Notes: generated by a model from the letters alone, not told the origin. DNA of 64,000 nt from CAWHJB01 sp963698715 (GCA_963698715.1 CAVORW010000002.1:310001-374000), one strand, 5' to 3'; shown: positions 1-8,466, counted from the first letter of the stretch. Numbers and translations are program-made.

Positions 1-2
1 TG

Positions 3-293
3 ACTGTGGCTGAAATGATGTATGGGGTGGGAAAAAGCCAGTATAAGGAAAAGAACAAAACTGCGCTTCAGGCCTTTTTGGCACCGCTTGAAATAGTTGA
101 TTTTGATTTCGCGGCAGCACAACAATACGGAGTAATACGAGCGTATTTAGAAAAAACAGGAAAACCAATTGGTGCTTATGACTTAATGATCGCGGCCCAT
201 GCACTCAGCCTTGGTGTAATATTGGTCACTAACAATGAGCAGGAGTTTCAACGAATTCCAGATTTAATTATTGAAAATTGGGTTAAGAAATAG
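3..293 (+). CDS. VapC-type PIN-domain toxin, 5' end outside the window
   Basis: This is the C-terminal 96 residues of a PIN-domain protein, the toxin half of a VapBC-type type II toxin-antitoxin pair. Such proteins are Mg-dependent ribonucleases. The segment opens with the helix carrying the conserved acidic residue (TVAEMMYG) and ends with the typical GAYDLMIAAHA helix and the LVTNNEQEF strand-turn that holds the last acidic metal ligands. A full PIN toxin is about 130 residues, so the first strand with its catalytic Asp, the start codon and any antitoxin gene lie left of the window. The reading frame is open to the left edge. A T-tract terminator follows 28 bases after the stop. The family call is firm; activity cannot be judged from the part visible. 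Confidence 0.85.
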   Translation, partial: TVAEMMYGVGKSQYKEKNKTALQAFLAPLEIVDFDFAAAQQYGVIRAYLEKTGKPIGAYDLMIAAHALSLGVILVTNNEQEFQRIPDLIIENWVKK

Positions 294-320
294 AAGGATC
301 AATTTGAAGCCTGAATCGCA

Positions 321-366
321 GCGCAACCGGAAAGGTTTTTCCCACATCCCGGTTGCGCCTTTTTTG
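321..366 (+). terminator. Rho-independent terminator after the VapC gene
   Basis: A 10-bp perfect GC-rich stem (GCGCAACCGG at 321-330 with its complement at 349-358) closes an 18-nt loop and is followed by C and six T residues (359-365). This is a classical intrinsic terminator for the toxin gene. It shows that this genome uses T-tract terminators as well as the T-poor hairpins listed elsewhere. Confidence 0.8.
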
Positions 367-427
367 ATGTAACGATATCTTTCTACGCAATTGTTGTACT
401 CGTCAAGATCATCTTGAACATTAACAA

Positions 428-1878
428 CTACATAAGCCAAATGCGATTGGCGAACTCGTCCGGTGATAATCCTGGAATTGGCAGTCCTTGATGTGGGCGA
501 GCATTGTACTCAGGAATAAACTCTGCCAGCAGGACAATCAGTTCTTCGGGAGATTGCCATGACTTACCTGCGAGCCATTCCTTGAGCGTTCGCACGAAGC
601 GTTCTGCAATTCCGTTACTTTGGGCGCGATGGCGGGCGACCGGCAGCCAAATGAAGTCTCGTTTTTGTGCCAACTGGGCAAGGATGCGAGTACGAAAGTG
701 AACCCCTTGATCCGAGATCAGGTAGTGTAACTCAGGCGGCAGGAGTGTTTCCAAAGCCTGAACGACCATCTCTGCGGTCACTTTTGAGCCAGCGACGAAA
801 AGGGGCAGCCCGATACATTGGCGAGTGCAGTTATCGGTCATCACTAAGATGGCCAACCAGGTTTGCAACGGGAAGGCTGCCAGCGCACTAGCTCGAAGTT
901 GCTGGCGTTGAGCTCGCCATTCGGCATCTTCATGAAGACGAACCTGCAGGCTACTCCGGCGTTGCTCCCAAGCCGTCAACCAGTTGTGTTGCAGCGCTTC
1001 TCTTGCTGGACGTTGTCGGCGGCGTTGCGCTTTGGGGAGCGCTTGCCAGGCGGCAAGCTCCCGGCGGTACTGTTGACGGAAGGCTTTCCAGGTCGCATCT
1101 TCTGCCTTGCGCTCGTTCCCGCACCTGGTAACGCGTTTCCCGCAGGGCATGCTCGGCTCGCCATAAGGCCTGTTTTTTTGATTTTCGCCCACCCTTGTCC
1201 ATTTTTTCGGTCCTGGTTAGGCTTAGACGCTCTTGAGTTGCCGCAATATAAGTTTGCATGGCTTCTTCATAGCACAACTCCAGGTTCGCGAAAACCTTTC
1301 CCGGCCAGGATGGTTCTTCGACTTCCTTCGCGGGCCGTTCCACCACCAGCCGACCGGATGATCCACTGACCGCCGGGAGCTTGACTTGGGGCTCATGTTG
1401 GACCGGAACAAAGCATAAATCTACGTTGAGGGTTTGTCCTGGCTGTTCAGCCGTTCGCACCTGATCGCCCGGAGGCTTTTTTTCTCCCAGCTTTGGGTTC
1501 TTCCGGCCACATATTCGCGGCCTTCAAAATCCGCCTTACCGTGTTCGGGCTCACCACGGCTACCCAGTTGTTCGCCTTGGCCAGTTCATCGGCTATCCGG
1601 AACTTGCCCCAGTCGGGGTGTTGCTGACGCATGGCGATCACATCTTGTTCGATGCTTTCTGCCTTGCGGTTAAGCTTATGCGCCACCCGGCTTTCAAATT
1701 CCTCTAGCCCAGCGTAGCCGTTCTCATCAAAACGAGGTTTCCAGTAATAAAACGTGGCCCGCCCGACGTGGGCTTTGTGACAAGCTTCGGTGACATTACC
1801 GGTTGCCTCCCATATCTCGAACAGCAGCTTGCGCTGTTGGGGAGTTGTAAAGCGAAAGTAGGATCGTTTTTGGCTCAT
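428..1878 (-). pseudogene. DDE-type IS transposase (rve integrase core), broken by frameshifts
   Basis: Three minus-strand frames together spell one transposase of the IS481/IS3-like type. The first (1878-1447) is a helix-turn-helix and linker region beginning MSQKRSYFRF. The second carries the first catalytic Asp region (QTLNVDLCFV) near 1425. The third (to 428) carries the second Asp (YLISDQGVHF) and the Glu region (RAQSNGIAERFVRTLKEW) of the rve fold. Frame changes are needed twice, once near an A7 run at 1477-1483 and once between about 1190 and 1100. The A7 run invites a programmed-shift explanation, but the change needed there is +1, not the usual -1, and there is a second break, so decay is more likely. 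I could not define terminal inverted repeats or a target duplication. Confidence 0.75.
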
Positions 1879-1973
1879 GTAGGTATGTTACCCGATTTTC
1901 GGGTTTTGTCTAAGGTGCAAATGACTAAAACATAAACGACCCCAAAACCTTGTTTTTGAAGGTGATTGGAGTG

Positions 1974-2004
1974 TTTACTTTGCATAATACTTTACTTTGC
2001 ATAA
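1974..2004. repeat. 14-bp direct repeat at the truncated 5' edge of the group II intron maturase
   Basis: TTTACTTTGCATAA occurs at 1974-1987 and again at 1991-2004, with three bases between. The second copy ends exactly where recognisable maturase coding sequence begins (2005). It probably marks a recombination or insertion junction between the decayed IS to the left and the maturase fragment to the right. Confidence 0.6.
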
Positions 2005-2535
2005 GGGGGTCCGCTCTCACCGTTACTTTCGAACATCATGCTGGATGACCTGGACAAGGAACTGGAAAAGCGAGGACACAAGTTTGTGCGCTACGCCGAC
2101 GATTGCAACATCTACGTGAAGACGCGGCGGGCTGGCGAGCGGGTGATGGCGAGCGTGAAAGAGTTTCTGGAGAAGAAGCTCAAGCTGAAAGTCAATCCGA
2201 AGAAGAGCAAGGTAGATCGAGCGACCCGGGTGAAGTTCCTGGGGTTCAGTTTTTACAAGCGCAAAGGGGAAGTGCTCATTCGAGTAGCGAACCGGAGCCG
2301 GGAACGGTTCCGGGAGAAGCTCCGCCGCCTGACCAAGCGTACCCGGTCAGGCAAGCTGGAAGATATCATCCGGCAGATCAATCAGTATACGATGGGCTGG
2401 ATGGGATACTACTGGCAGGCGAATACGCCGAGCGCGTTTGAGAAACTGGACCAATGGATTAGATGAAGGCTGAAGCAGATGATCTGGAAACGCTGGAAGC
2501 GGGGCACCACCCGGTACCGTGAGTTGGTCAAGCTA
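2005..2535 (+). pseudogene. ltrA: Group II intron reverse transcriptase/maturase, central part
   Basis: The frame starts inside the RT palm (GGPLSPLLSNIMLDDLD), runs through the YADD active site (FVRYADDCNIYV) and into the maturase X domain (QINQYTMGWMGYYW). Everything upstream of the QG-PLSP block is missing, so the first RT blocks are lost. An in-frame TGA at 2464-2466 interrupts the X domain between DQWIR and RLKQMIWKRW, consistent with a CGA-to-TGA change. At 2534-2535 the frame is cut by the IS630-type element and resumes unchanged at 3725. The gene is therefore dead on three counts: truncation, nonsense codon and insertion. The short start at 2038 is not a real start. Confidence 0.85.
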
Positions 2536-3722
2536 GTGCAGAATCAAGGGACATAATTGGAAACGTTTAGAAAGGCTTCAATCGGATTGCCAAAGGTATC
2601 GCAAACCCGTTCAACGAATTCCTGGGGTGATAATACCCGCTCTGGTTCAACTACCCGGCGCTTCCCGTGGATCCACATTGGCTCGATCGGGTTGAGCCAG
2701 GGGCTTTTCTTGGGTAATAAACAACTCAGGATACGCACACCTTGACCACTCTTTTTCACTTGACGATTATGTTCTCGGATCCAAGCTCGTGTCGTTTGAC
2801 TGGTATGCCAGGAAGCATGATCCCAGATCAAAACCAGCACTGCTTTCCCACTCGCTTGCAGTTTCTGGCAGCACCAAGCCAGGAACTGCTGGCTCAAGAG
2901 GCTATTGGGATTGCCTTCAACAAACCGCAACCAGATGGTTTCTTCCCAGACCGACTGTGGATCGAACCAGCGGACCAGCAGGCCATAGCAAGCCAGGGCT
3001 TTGGGGTCCTGATCCCCTTTCGTCAGAGCCTTCTCTACCAGCCGCAGTGGGTGATCGGGTTCAGCCCAGCTACTCAGGTTCGGCTGCCCCAGACGGCTCC
3101 ACCAGGTTTCATCTTCGAAACCCAGCGCCCAATCCGTATGACCCTTGACCAGCTCGATCAGCCGGTCGCGACGCTTTTTTTACGCCGGTACTCCGGGTCC
3201 GGACTGGTGAGCCAATGTTTCGCCCGGATCCATTTCACACCCATCCGCTTCAATGTGGCCCGGATGGTCTCCCCACTGACCCGTTCCTGGATCAACTCCT
3301 GCTCAAAGCTGACTTCGGCTGCCAGCTCACAGGTCCACAAGCTGCTCGGCTTTCCGAAGGTCCGGGGACTCTGGTGCAAGATTTCCTTGAGCCGCTCGGC
3401 TTGTTGGGCGCTGAATGCCGCCTGGGTCTTGTGCGGCCGTCGTGATCCGGGTTTGAGCGCCTGCACACCTCGCAGATTGAAGGCTTTGATCGCTTCCCGG
3501 ACCGCCTCATCCGAACATCCTACGCTTTGGGCGATCGCAATGGCGTGTTCACCGTGGGCGCTGGCCAAGAGTATTTGGCAACGCCTTAGTTCAAAGCCGT
3601 CTGACGTGCGTAATCCAGCGTTCAACCGTTCACGCTCGCTTTCGGTTAGGGTTCGTACAAAGATTGGGTTTGGCATACTTCCATTTTTACCACAATTCCA
3701 GCTATCTCGTCTGGGATTGCAC
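2536..3722 (-). mobile_element. IS630-family insertion sequence in the maturase gene, flanked by TA
   Basis: The borders are fixed by the interrupted maturase. Removing 1,187 bases plus one TA rejoins K-L to G-V-P-R in frame. TA stands at 2534-2535 on the left and 3723-3724 on the right, matching the TA target duplication of IS630/Tc1-type elements. The ends begin GTGCAGAATC (left) and GTGCAATCCC (right, read inward), an imperfect terminal inverted repeat. The single transposase gene is on the minus strand and fills the element. Confidence 0.85.
2544..3676 (-). CDS. IS630-family DDE transposase, two frames joined at an A7 run
   Basis: The N-terminal part (3676 down to about 3175) is a Rob/HTH_29-like DNA-binding domain starting MPNPIFVRTL. 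It ends in a short out-of-frame tail after an A7 tract (3175-3181 on the plus strand as T7). Moving back one base at that tract opens a frame that runs to 2544 without a stop. That frame carries the whole DDE_3 triad: FEDETWW (first Asp), IWDHASWH (second Asp) and LPKKSPWLNPIEPMW (Glu). Only one slip is needed and the catalytic part is intact, so a programmed -1 shift or transcriptional slippage is plausible, though a plain indel cannot be excluded. The fusion would be about 377 residues, normal for the family. Confidence 0.8.
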
Positions 3723-3724
3723 TA

Positions 3725-3883
3725 GGAGTGCCTCGAGGACGGGCCGGGCTAGGAGCTGTTGGAAAAAGCCCCTGGCATATGTCCAAGTTGCCTGTGGTCA
3801 ACGAAGCCCTGAGCAACACTTACTTGCGTAACTCAGGGCTGAAGAGCCTGAAGGCTCGGTATCAAGAACTGCGTTTTACTTGA
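3725..3883 (+). pseudogene. ltrA: Group II intron maturase, C-terminal part displaced by the IS
   Basis: This stretch continues the maturase frame after the IS630-type element: GVPRGRAG, then GKSPWHMSKLPVVNEAL, then LKARYQELRFT and a TGA stop at 3881-3883. It corresponds to the conserved end of group II intron-encoded proteins, where SRKGYWRIA-like and LTERYQALR-like blocks occur. Its only neighbour relation is to the fragment ending at 2535. Confidence 0.8.
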
Positions 3884-3960
3884 TGAACCGCCGGATGCGG
3901 ACCCGCATGTCCGGTGGTGTGAGAGGGGGCGGTTAGCCGCCGCCCCCTACTCGATTGGGT
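3884..3960 (+). ncRNA. Group II intron 3' end: domain V-like and domain VI-like hairpins
   Basis: Directly after the maturase stop, a hairpin pairs ACCGCCGGA with TCCGGTGGT around an inner ATGCG/CGCAT stem, the size and shape of group II domain V. A second hairpin pairs GGGGGCGG with CCGCCGCCCCC and is followed by TACTCGAT, as in domain VI with its bulged A. The usual AGC triad at the base of domain V is not clear, which fits a dead intron. The exact 3' splice site is uncertain. Nothing else is recognisable up to the promoter at 4218. Confidence 0.65.
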
Positions 3961-4217
3961 ACAGTATCCTCGTATTACGTACTCCTCTGATCTTGTCAAG
4001 CTGCTGTGGGACATTGGGAGCAGGATTTCGACACCGGTCCGCATCTGTCCCAATTCTTCCTCTATGTCTCTATTATCCTCAGACCCCTCCACTCGTCTAT
4101 CCAAAACCGCTTATTAGCACCATGGCGCAAGAACAACAGAAAAGATAAAAGCAGTAGGTAATCCAGTCGAACCAAAAGGAACGAACCGTTGCTCCAGATG
4201 GATTTGTTATTTTGTAC

Positions 4218-4267
4218 TTGACACTAGAGCTGTATGGAGTTAATATATTTCCCAATGTAAATATATT
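4218..4267 (+). promoter_or_regulatory. Sigma70-type promoter and AATATATTT repeats ahead of abiEi
   Basis: TTGACA at 4218-4223 and TAATAT at 4241-4246 are separated by exactly 17 bases, close to a consensus promoter. The palindromic word AATATATT occurs at the -10 region (4242-4249) and again at 4259-4266. Both copies lie between the -35 box and the abiEi start at 4290. AbiEi antitoxins are known to repress their own promoter by binding repeats, so these are the likely operator (inference). Confidence 0.7.
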
Positions 4268-4289
4268 TGTTGACAATTAGAAATATAGT

Positions 4290-4907
4290 ATGAGATTTCG
4301 AGAATTTGAGTCCCGAATTAGGGCCTTACCCGCCTTCAATCTGAATGACGTGCGTAAGCTCGATCCTGGTTTTCACCGGCAGCAGTTAAATTACTGGCAT
4401 AACCAGGGATACATCCAACCGCTGGCTGGAGGCTATTATCTGCTGGCGGACCGAGAGATGGATGAGATGGTTCTATTCATGGTGGCTAACAAGATTTATG
4501 AACCCACCTACGTTAGCCTGGAGTCGGCGTTGGCTTATTACGAGATTATTCCCGAAACCGTTTTGGGTGTGACAAGCATCAGCTCCCGCAAGACCAAGCA
4601 GTATGATAGCGCCTGGGGTGTGTTCAGTTATCGGAGCGTCAAGCCTCAATATATGATTGGTTATCAGGTGATTGAGAACACACCTGGTATCAAGTTCAAG
4701 ATTGCATATTTGGAGAAGGCTATACTAGACTATTTATATTTAAATTCTAAGACCCAGTCAATAGCAGATTTTGAAGGACTTCGCTGGAATCGAACCCAGT
4801 TGCATGATCTGCTGGATCATTCGGTGTTTACCAGGTATGTCAAACTATTTGATAAAAGAGCCTTGGAAAACAGGGTCACTCAATTCCTGGAGTATCTGAA
4901 TGCTTGA
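4290..4907 (+). CDS. AbiEi-type antitoxin, type IV toxin-antitoxin system
   Basis: This 205-residue protein begins MRFREFESRI. An N-terminal winged-helix region follows (about residues 12-52, NDVRKLDPGFHRQQLNYW then GGYYLL), then the AbiEi C-terminal domain with the YVSLESALAYY block near residue 75 and an AYLEKAILDYLYL block near 145. AbiEi proteins repress the operon and counter the nucleotidyltransferase toxin AbiEii without binding it. The start follows a near-consensus promoter closely but has no clear Shine-Dalgarno, so the leader is short. The stop overlaps the next start by eight bases, as expected for this gene pair. Position next to mobile debris suggests acquisition by transfer. 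Confidence 0.88.
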   Translation: MRFREFESRIRALPAFNLNDVRKLDPGFHRQQLNYWHNQGYIQPLAGGYYLLADREMDEMVLFMVANKIYEPTYVSLESALAYYEIIPETVLGVTSISSRKTKQYDSAWGVFSYRSVKPQYMIGYQVIENTPGIKFKIAYLEKAILDYLYLNSKTQSIADFEGLRWNRTQLHDLLDHSVFTRYVKLFDKRALENRVTQFLEYLNA

Positions 4908-5679
4908 TTTACAGCAAATAAAACAAGAGTATCCAGAACCGCTGCAAGGTTATGAAAGGGCGATTGTTCGTGAATATCTGCAGTATAAGATTTTGCAGGC
5001 TATATTTGAAAGCGCACAAGCCAGCAAGCTATCTTTTCTGGGTGGCACAGCTTTACGCATCGTGCATGGAAATAGCCGCTTTTCAGAAGACATTGATCTT
5101 GACAATTTTGGCTTGAGCTGGCAGGCGTTTGGCGAGCTGATCCAGAAGGTGAAGCTGTTTTTAGAGCTGGAAGGATTCCTGGTGGAAACCAGCATGGTAG
5201 CCAAGAATGCTTTCCACTGCGATCTGCGCTTTCCAAAACTGCTTTATGAGCAAAGTTTATCACCTCACCAGCAGGAAAAGATCCTCATTCTACTGGATAC
5301 GGTAGCTCAAGGGTACACATATACGCCTGAAGTCAAGATACTCAATAAATTTGATGTCTTTACTGAGATCCGAGTGACGCCGTTGAATGTTCTGCTATCA
5401 CAAAAAATCTATACCGCGGTGAATCGCAAACGCCCGAAAGGGAGAGATTTTTACGATATCACATTTCTGTTGAGTAAAACCAGGCCAGATTTTGGATTCA
5501 TAAACCAGAAGATGGGCATTGCCTCTCCCGAAGGTCTGCGCGAGGGATTGCTTATGAAGATCGAGGATTTTAATTTTGATGCCCTGGCAGACGATGTTGC
5601 CCCATTTGTAATCGCAAAGGAGCAGGTAAAGAGAGTGGTTAAATTCAGGGAATTCTGGAAGCAGGTGGATTTAGATTAA
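4900..5679 (+). CDS. AbiEii-type nucleotidyltransferase toxin
   Basis: This is a 259-residue protein of the AbiEii/AbiGii (DUF1814) family. The nucleotidyltransferase signature is intact: FLGGTALRIVHG near residues 47-58, followed by RFSEDIDLDNF with the two metal-binding Asp residues near 62-70. Basic KRPKGRDFYDI near residue 175 matches the conserved motif III/IV region. These toxins transfer nucleotides, shown for relatives to act on tRNA acceptor stems, and give phage exclusion. Translation is coupled to the antitoxin by an eight-base overlap. Nothing in the frame looks damaged, so the pair may be functional. Confidence 0.88.
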   Translation: MLDLQQIKQEYPEPLQGYERAIVREYLQYKILQAIFESAQASKLSFLGGTALRIVHGNSRFSEDIDLDNFGLSWQAFGELIQKVKLFLELEGFLVETSMVAKNAFHCDLRFPKLLYEQSLSPHQQEKILILLDTVAQGYTYTPEVKILNKFDVFTEIRVTPLNVLLSQKIYTAVNRKRPKGRDFYDITFLLSKTRPDFGFINQKMGIASPEGLREGLLMKIEDFNFDALADDVAPFVIAKEQVKRVVKFREFWKQVDLD

Positions 5680-5715
5680 TCAGGGCAGTGCAAGACTCGG
5701 TAAGTGGGTGGCACG

Positions 5716-5767
5716 GAGACACGGAGATGGGGAAAGCGCTGCTCTTTAGCGCCCATCTCCGTGTCTC
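5716..5767. terminator. Long hairpin after the abiE operon
   Basis: A 16-bp perfect stem (5716-5731 with 5752-5767) encloses an inner GCGCT/AGCG pairing. CTTT follows, but there is no long T-tract. Its place 37 bases after the toxin stop fits a transcription terminator. Confidence 0.6.
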
Positions 5768-5845
5768 TTTAGCGATGAACTTGCTGCTAGTTCGGGTATT
5801 TCTACTCACCGTGGAGCGGGCACCCACCCTCGCCGCTGATCGTCT

Positions 5846-5879
5846 AACCCTTGCATGAAGACTTCCATGCAGGGGTTTT
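5846..5879 (+). terminator. Second terminator-like hairpin between abiE and tetR
   Basis: AACCCTTGCATG (5846-5857) pairs with CATGCAGGGGTT (5866-5877), with one G-U pair, and TT follows. I see no gene in 5680-6107; it holds these two hairpins and the tetR promoter. Confidence 0.5.
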
Positions 5880-6049
5880 CGCTTTATGTGCTCTGTGGGT
5901 GGGTACCCTCCTTCTCCGCTGAGCGTATAACTTTCAGAGCATCTTCGCCGGCAGCAACGCTTGGTGAAAGACTTTCGTCAATGTGCTGAAGGTACACGCT
6001 TGAGGTCGCTCAGTTCCTGCTGGGCGATCTCGCTTTTATGTGCATACCC

Positions 6050-6100
6050 TTGACAAATCCTGGAAAACTAATATAATTAGTAAATACTAATACTATTAGT
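6050..6100 (+). promoter_or_regulatory. tetR promoter with two tandem palindromic operators
   Basis: TTGACA (6050-6055) and TATAAT (6072-6077) are spaced by 16 bases. Two perfect palindromes, ACTAAT-ATA-ATTAGT (6067-6081) and ACTAAT-ACT-ATTAGT (6086-6100), lie in tandem four bases apart. The first covers the -10 box and both precede the tetR start at 6108. This is the arrangement of an autorepressed TetR-family gene; binding itself is inferred. Confidence 0.85.
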
Positions 6101-6107
6101 AATTCAA

Positions 6108-6743
6108 ATGACCTCAAAGAAAGATAGCCCTCAACGAAAGTCCCCACGCCGGCAGCGCAACCGAGAACGCACGATCCAGACCATCTTGGAAGCGGCTCGG
6201 GCCATCATGCGCGAGCATGGCGCTGCCGCGCTCACCATGCACGAACTCGCCAGGCGGGTGGAGATGCGCCCACCTTCACTCTACAACTACTTCTCGGGGC
6301 TGATGGATATTTATGATGCCCTGTTCCGGATGGGTTATGAATTGTGGGGGGAATATGTAAGAGTTTACAGCCAGGGCGCAGAATCCTGGCAGGATGAAGT
6401 TCGCCTGGGAATGGAAGCCTATCTGACCTTCGCCTTAAAAAACCCGGAGCTGTACCAGCTTTGCTTTGAACGCCCTGTCCCCGGGTTTGTGCCTTCCGAG
6501 GAGAGTTTGCAAATCAGTTTTGGTATTTTAGAAGAAACTTATCAGCGCATCGCTGGATTACAGGAATTCATCTATACAGACCTGCAGCCACAGCAGATCG
6601 CTGACATGGTCATTGCCATCTCGCATGGCCTAACCGCCTTGCATATGGCCAATGAACCGCATTTACCGTTGGGGCAGGGGCGCTTTGGGGCTTTGCTCCC
6701 TGCTGCGGTATCCGTACTCGAAAAAGCCTGGACAAACTCATAA
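6108..6743 (+). CDS. TetR/AcrR-family repressor, WHG-type ligand domain
   Basis: This 211-residue regulator has a basic N-terminus and a TetR helix-turn-helix at about residues 42-64 (LTMHELARRV then PPSLYNYF). The C-terminal half is the WHG type, with ELYQLCFERPVPGF near residue 117. The ATG lies only eight bases after the second operator, so the transcript is nearly leaderless and has no Shine-Dalgarno. It probably represses itself and the mycothiol-dependent-type enzyme gene that starts 24 bases after its stop. The inducer is unknown. Confidence 0.9.
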   Translation: MTSKKDSPQRKSPRRQRNRERTIQTILEAARAIMREHGAAALTMHELARRVEMRPPSLYNYFSGLMDIYDALFRMGYELWGEYVRVYSQGAESWQDEVRLGMEAYLTFALKNPELYQLCFERPVPGFVPSEESLQISFGILEETYQRIAGLQEFIYTDLQPQQIADMVIAISHGLTALHMANEPHLPLGQGRFGALLPAAVSVLEKAWTNS

Positions 6744-6767
6744 CACTAATTTTATAGGAGCAAAATA

Positions 6768-7592
6768 ATGATTACTGTTTCTTCATTCTCTCGTATCCTG
6801 GATACGGTTGGCATCCCATATATAACAGCCGGTGAAGCTCACAAGCTGATGGACACCGAATTGAAGCGCTTTCTCAGCCTGGTTGACCAGCTAGGACCCG
6901 GCGATTGGGAGAAACCTACTGCCTGCACCGAGTGGAATGTGCGCGATATGCTGGCGCACCAGGCAGGCGGCTATGCCAGTGGTACTGGTTATAAAGAAAA
7001 TATCCGCCAGTATATGCGCAAGCCCAAGCCTGGACAGCTGCCAGAAGATGCAGTGAACGACTTCCAATTGCAGGAACGCGCGGACAAGACGCCCGCAGAG
7101 CTGATTGCGGAATTGCGCCGGGTGGGGCCGCTTGCTATAGACAAATGGGCCTACCAGTTTCGTCTCGCCAAGCTGATCACCATCCCGCACCCCGTATCGG
7201 GAAAATTCTCCCTTCGCCACCTGATGTGGGTCATTCATAGTCGCGATACCTGGATGCATAGACTCGATATCTGCCGCGCTACCGGGCGTGAGTTTGAGCA
7301 GACCCCCGAGCATGATGGCCGCATTGCAGCGCTGGTCATGCGGGATGTTGCAGATACGCTAGCGAGAAAAAACCAGGGCTCTGCCATCTTGTTCGACCTG
7401 GCGGGGGTTGCTGGTGGAACCTGGAAAGTAGGGCATGGCAGAACAGTGGCTACCGTGCGCATGGACGTGCTTGATTTCAATATTTTCGCTTCAGGGCGCT
7501 ACACCTACGAACAGGCCAGGTCGCTGATGACGATTGACGGCGATGTGAGCATGGCAGAACAAGCGCTCAAACATATCCTGGTGCTCTACTAA
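6768..7592 (+). CDS. Maleylpyruvate isomerase/DinB-like family protein
   Basis: This 274-residue protein has the N-terminal helical bundle of the mycothiol-dependent maleylpyruvate isomerase family. Residues 40-75 contain CTEWNVRDMLAHQAGG, whose His is a metal ligand in the family. A later His pair sits in RHLMWVIHSRDTWMHRLD near residue 155. The family includes thiol-dependent isomerases and transferases but also many proteins of unknown substrate. A Shine-Dalgarno (AGGAG) lies seven bases before the ATG. The gene follows tetR closely and is its likely target. Whether this organism makes mycothiol or bacillithiol cannot be told here. Confidence 0.8.
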   Translation: MITVSSFSRILDTVGIPYITAGEAHKLMDTELKRFLSLVDQLGPGDWEKPTACTEWNVRDMLAHQAGGYASGTGYKENIRQYMRKPKPGQLPEDAVNDFQLQERADKTPAELIAELRRVGPLAIDKWAYQFRLAKLITIPHPVSGKFSLRHLMWVIHSRDTWMHRLDICRATGREFEQTPEHDGRIAALVMRDVADTLARKNQGSAILFDLAGVAGGTWKVGHGRTVATVRMDVLDFNIFASGRYTYEQARSLMTIDGDVSMAEQALKHILVLY

Positions 7593-7725
7593 AGGCTATC
7601 TCGAAAAAGGTCTTTTGAGATGACTTCAAACAGGGCAATGATCTGTCTATACAATCTTTGAGGTTGCGCAGTTCCGGGGAATTTTGGATAGGCAAGGGCT
7701 AACTCTATTGGTATAAGGAGCTGAC

Positions 7726-8238
7726 ATGTTGGAAATTGGTGATGTGCTCGAGATGCGGGCTATCAAGATTAAGCTTACTGTGATTAAAGTATCCCAAGAA
7801 TCGCTGGACCTTGAGTTTGAGCTGGGCGCTAACTCTGGTGGGACGCCGGTCCATACCCACCCGAACGCAGTCGAAGTCTACGAAGTGCTCAAGGGCAAAT
7901 TCGACGCCTATCTAAATGGGATATGGAAGACGTATGATGCGGGCGAGAAGATCGTCATTGAAAAAGGAGTGCCGCATACCTTCCGCAACAGTAGCGAAAA
8001 AATCACCCCCGTGCTGAACTCCCACCGACCCGCCTTGAGGATGGGAGCATATTTCGAGGGGCTGCACAAGATCATGAACAGCGGCGTCCTGAAAAACGGA
8101 CAGATGAACCTGAAAGCCCTGATGTACCTGTCTCTGCTTATGAGCAGCTTCAAGGACGAGATCAGACCTGTCGCCCCACCGCCGCCGGTAACGAGAGTGT
8201 TCGGTTTCTTCGGCAGGTTGGCGGGATATAAGATCTGA
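7726..8238 (+). CDS. Cupin-domain protein
   Basis: This 170-residue protein contains a cupin barrel. Residues 41-57 (PVHTHPNAVEVYEVLKG) give His43, His45 and Glu50, and VPHTFRN near 82-88 gives His84; together these are the usual four metal ligands. The last 60 residues form a helical tail without known domain (MNLKALMYLSLL). AAGGAG stands nine bases before the ATG. It may catalyse a small-molecule conversion or sense a ligand; no substrate can be named. The 133-base gap before it leaves open whether tetR controls it. Confidence 0.8.
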   Translation: MLEIGDVLEMRAIKIKLTVIKVSQESLDLEFELGANSGGTPVHTHPNAVEVYEVLKGKFDAYLNGIWKTYDAGEKIVIEKGVPHTFRNSSEKITPVLNSHRPALRMGAYFEGLHKIMNSGVLKNGQMNLKALMYLSLLMSSFKDEIRPVAPPPPVTRVFGFFGRLAGYKI

Positions 8239-8466
8239 GCAACTGGCGTTGCCTCGTTTCCCACGAAAGATTCATTGATGGATTAGCATCCCTCTTTTTC
8301 GAATGTGAGGATCGAGTACCAGGGCGTAAACAGATCCGAATTGCCCACTATCCAAGATAACACTTATGAATAAAATATAGCTATTCTAGCCGGTGCGGTA
8401 ACTGGAATATACTTTAATTAAACACAAAAACTGACGGTTTCGTCGCGACTCGCCAGGAGATTTAGA

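Noticed and set aside
863..1369. Plus-strand frame of 168 codons
   Set aside because: It is a shadow of the decayed IS transposase on the minus strand.
2742..3725. Long open frame on the plus strand (327 codons)
   Set aside because: It lies antisense to the IS630-type transposase, whose catalytic motifs are clear, and its translation shows no domain.
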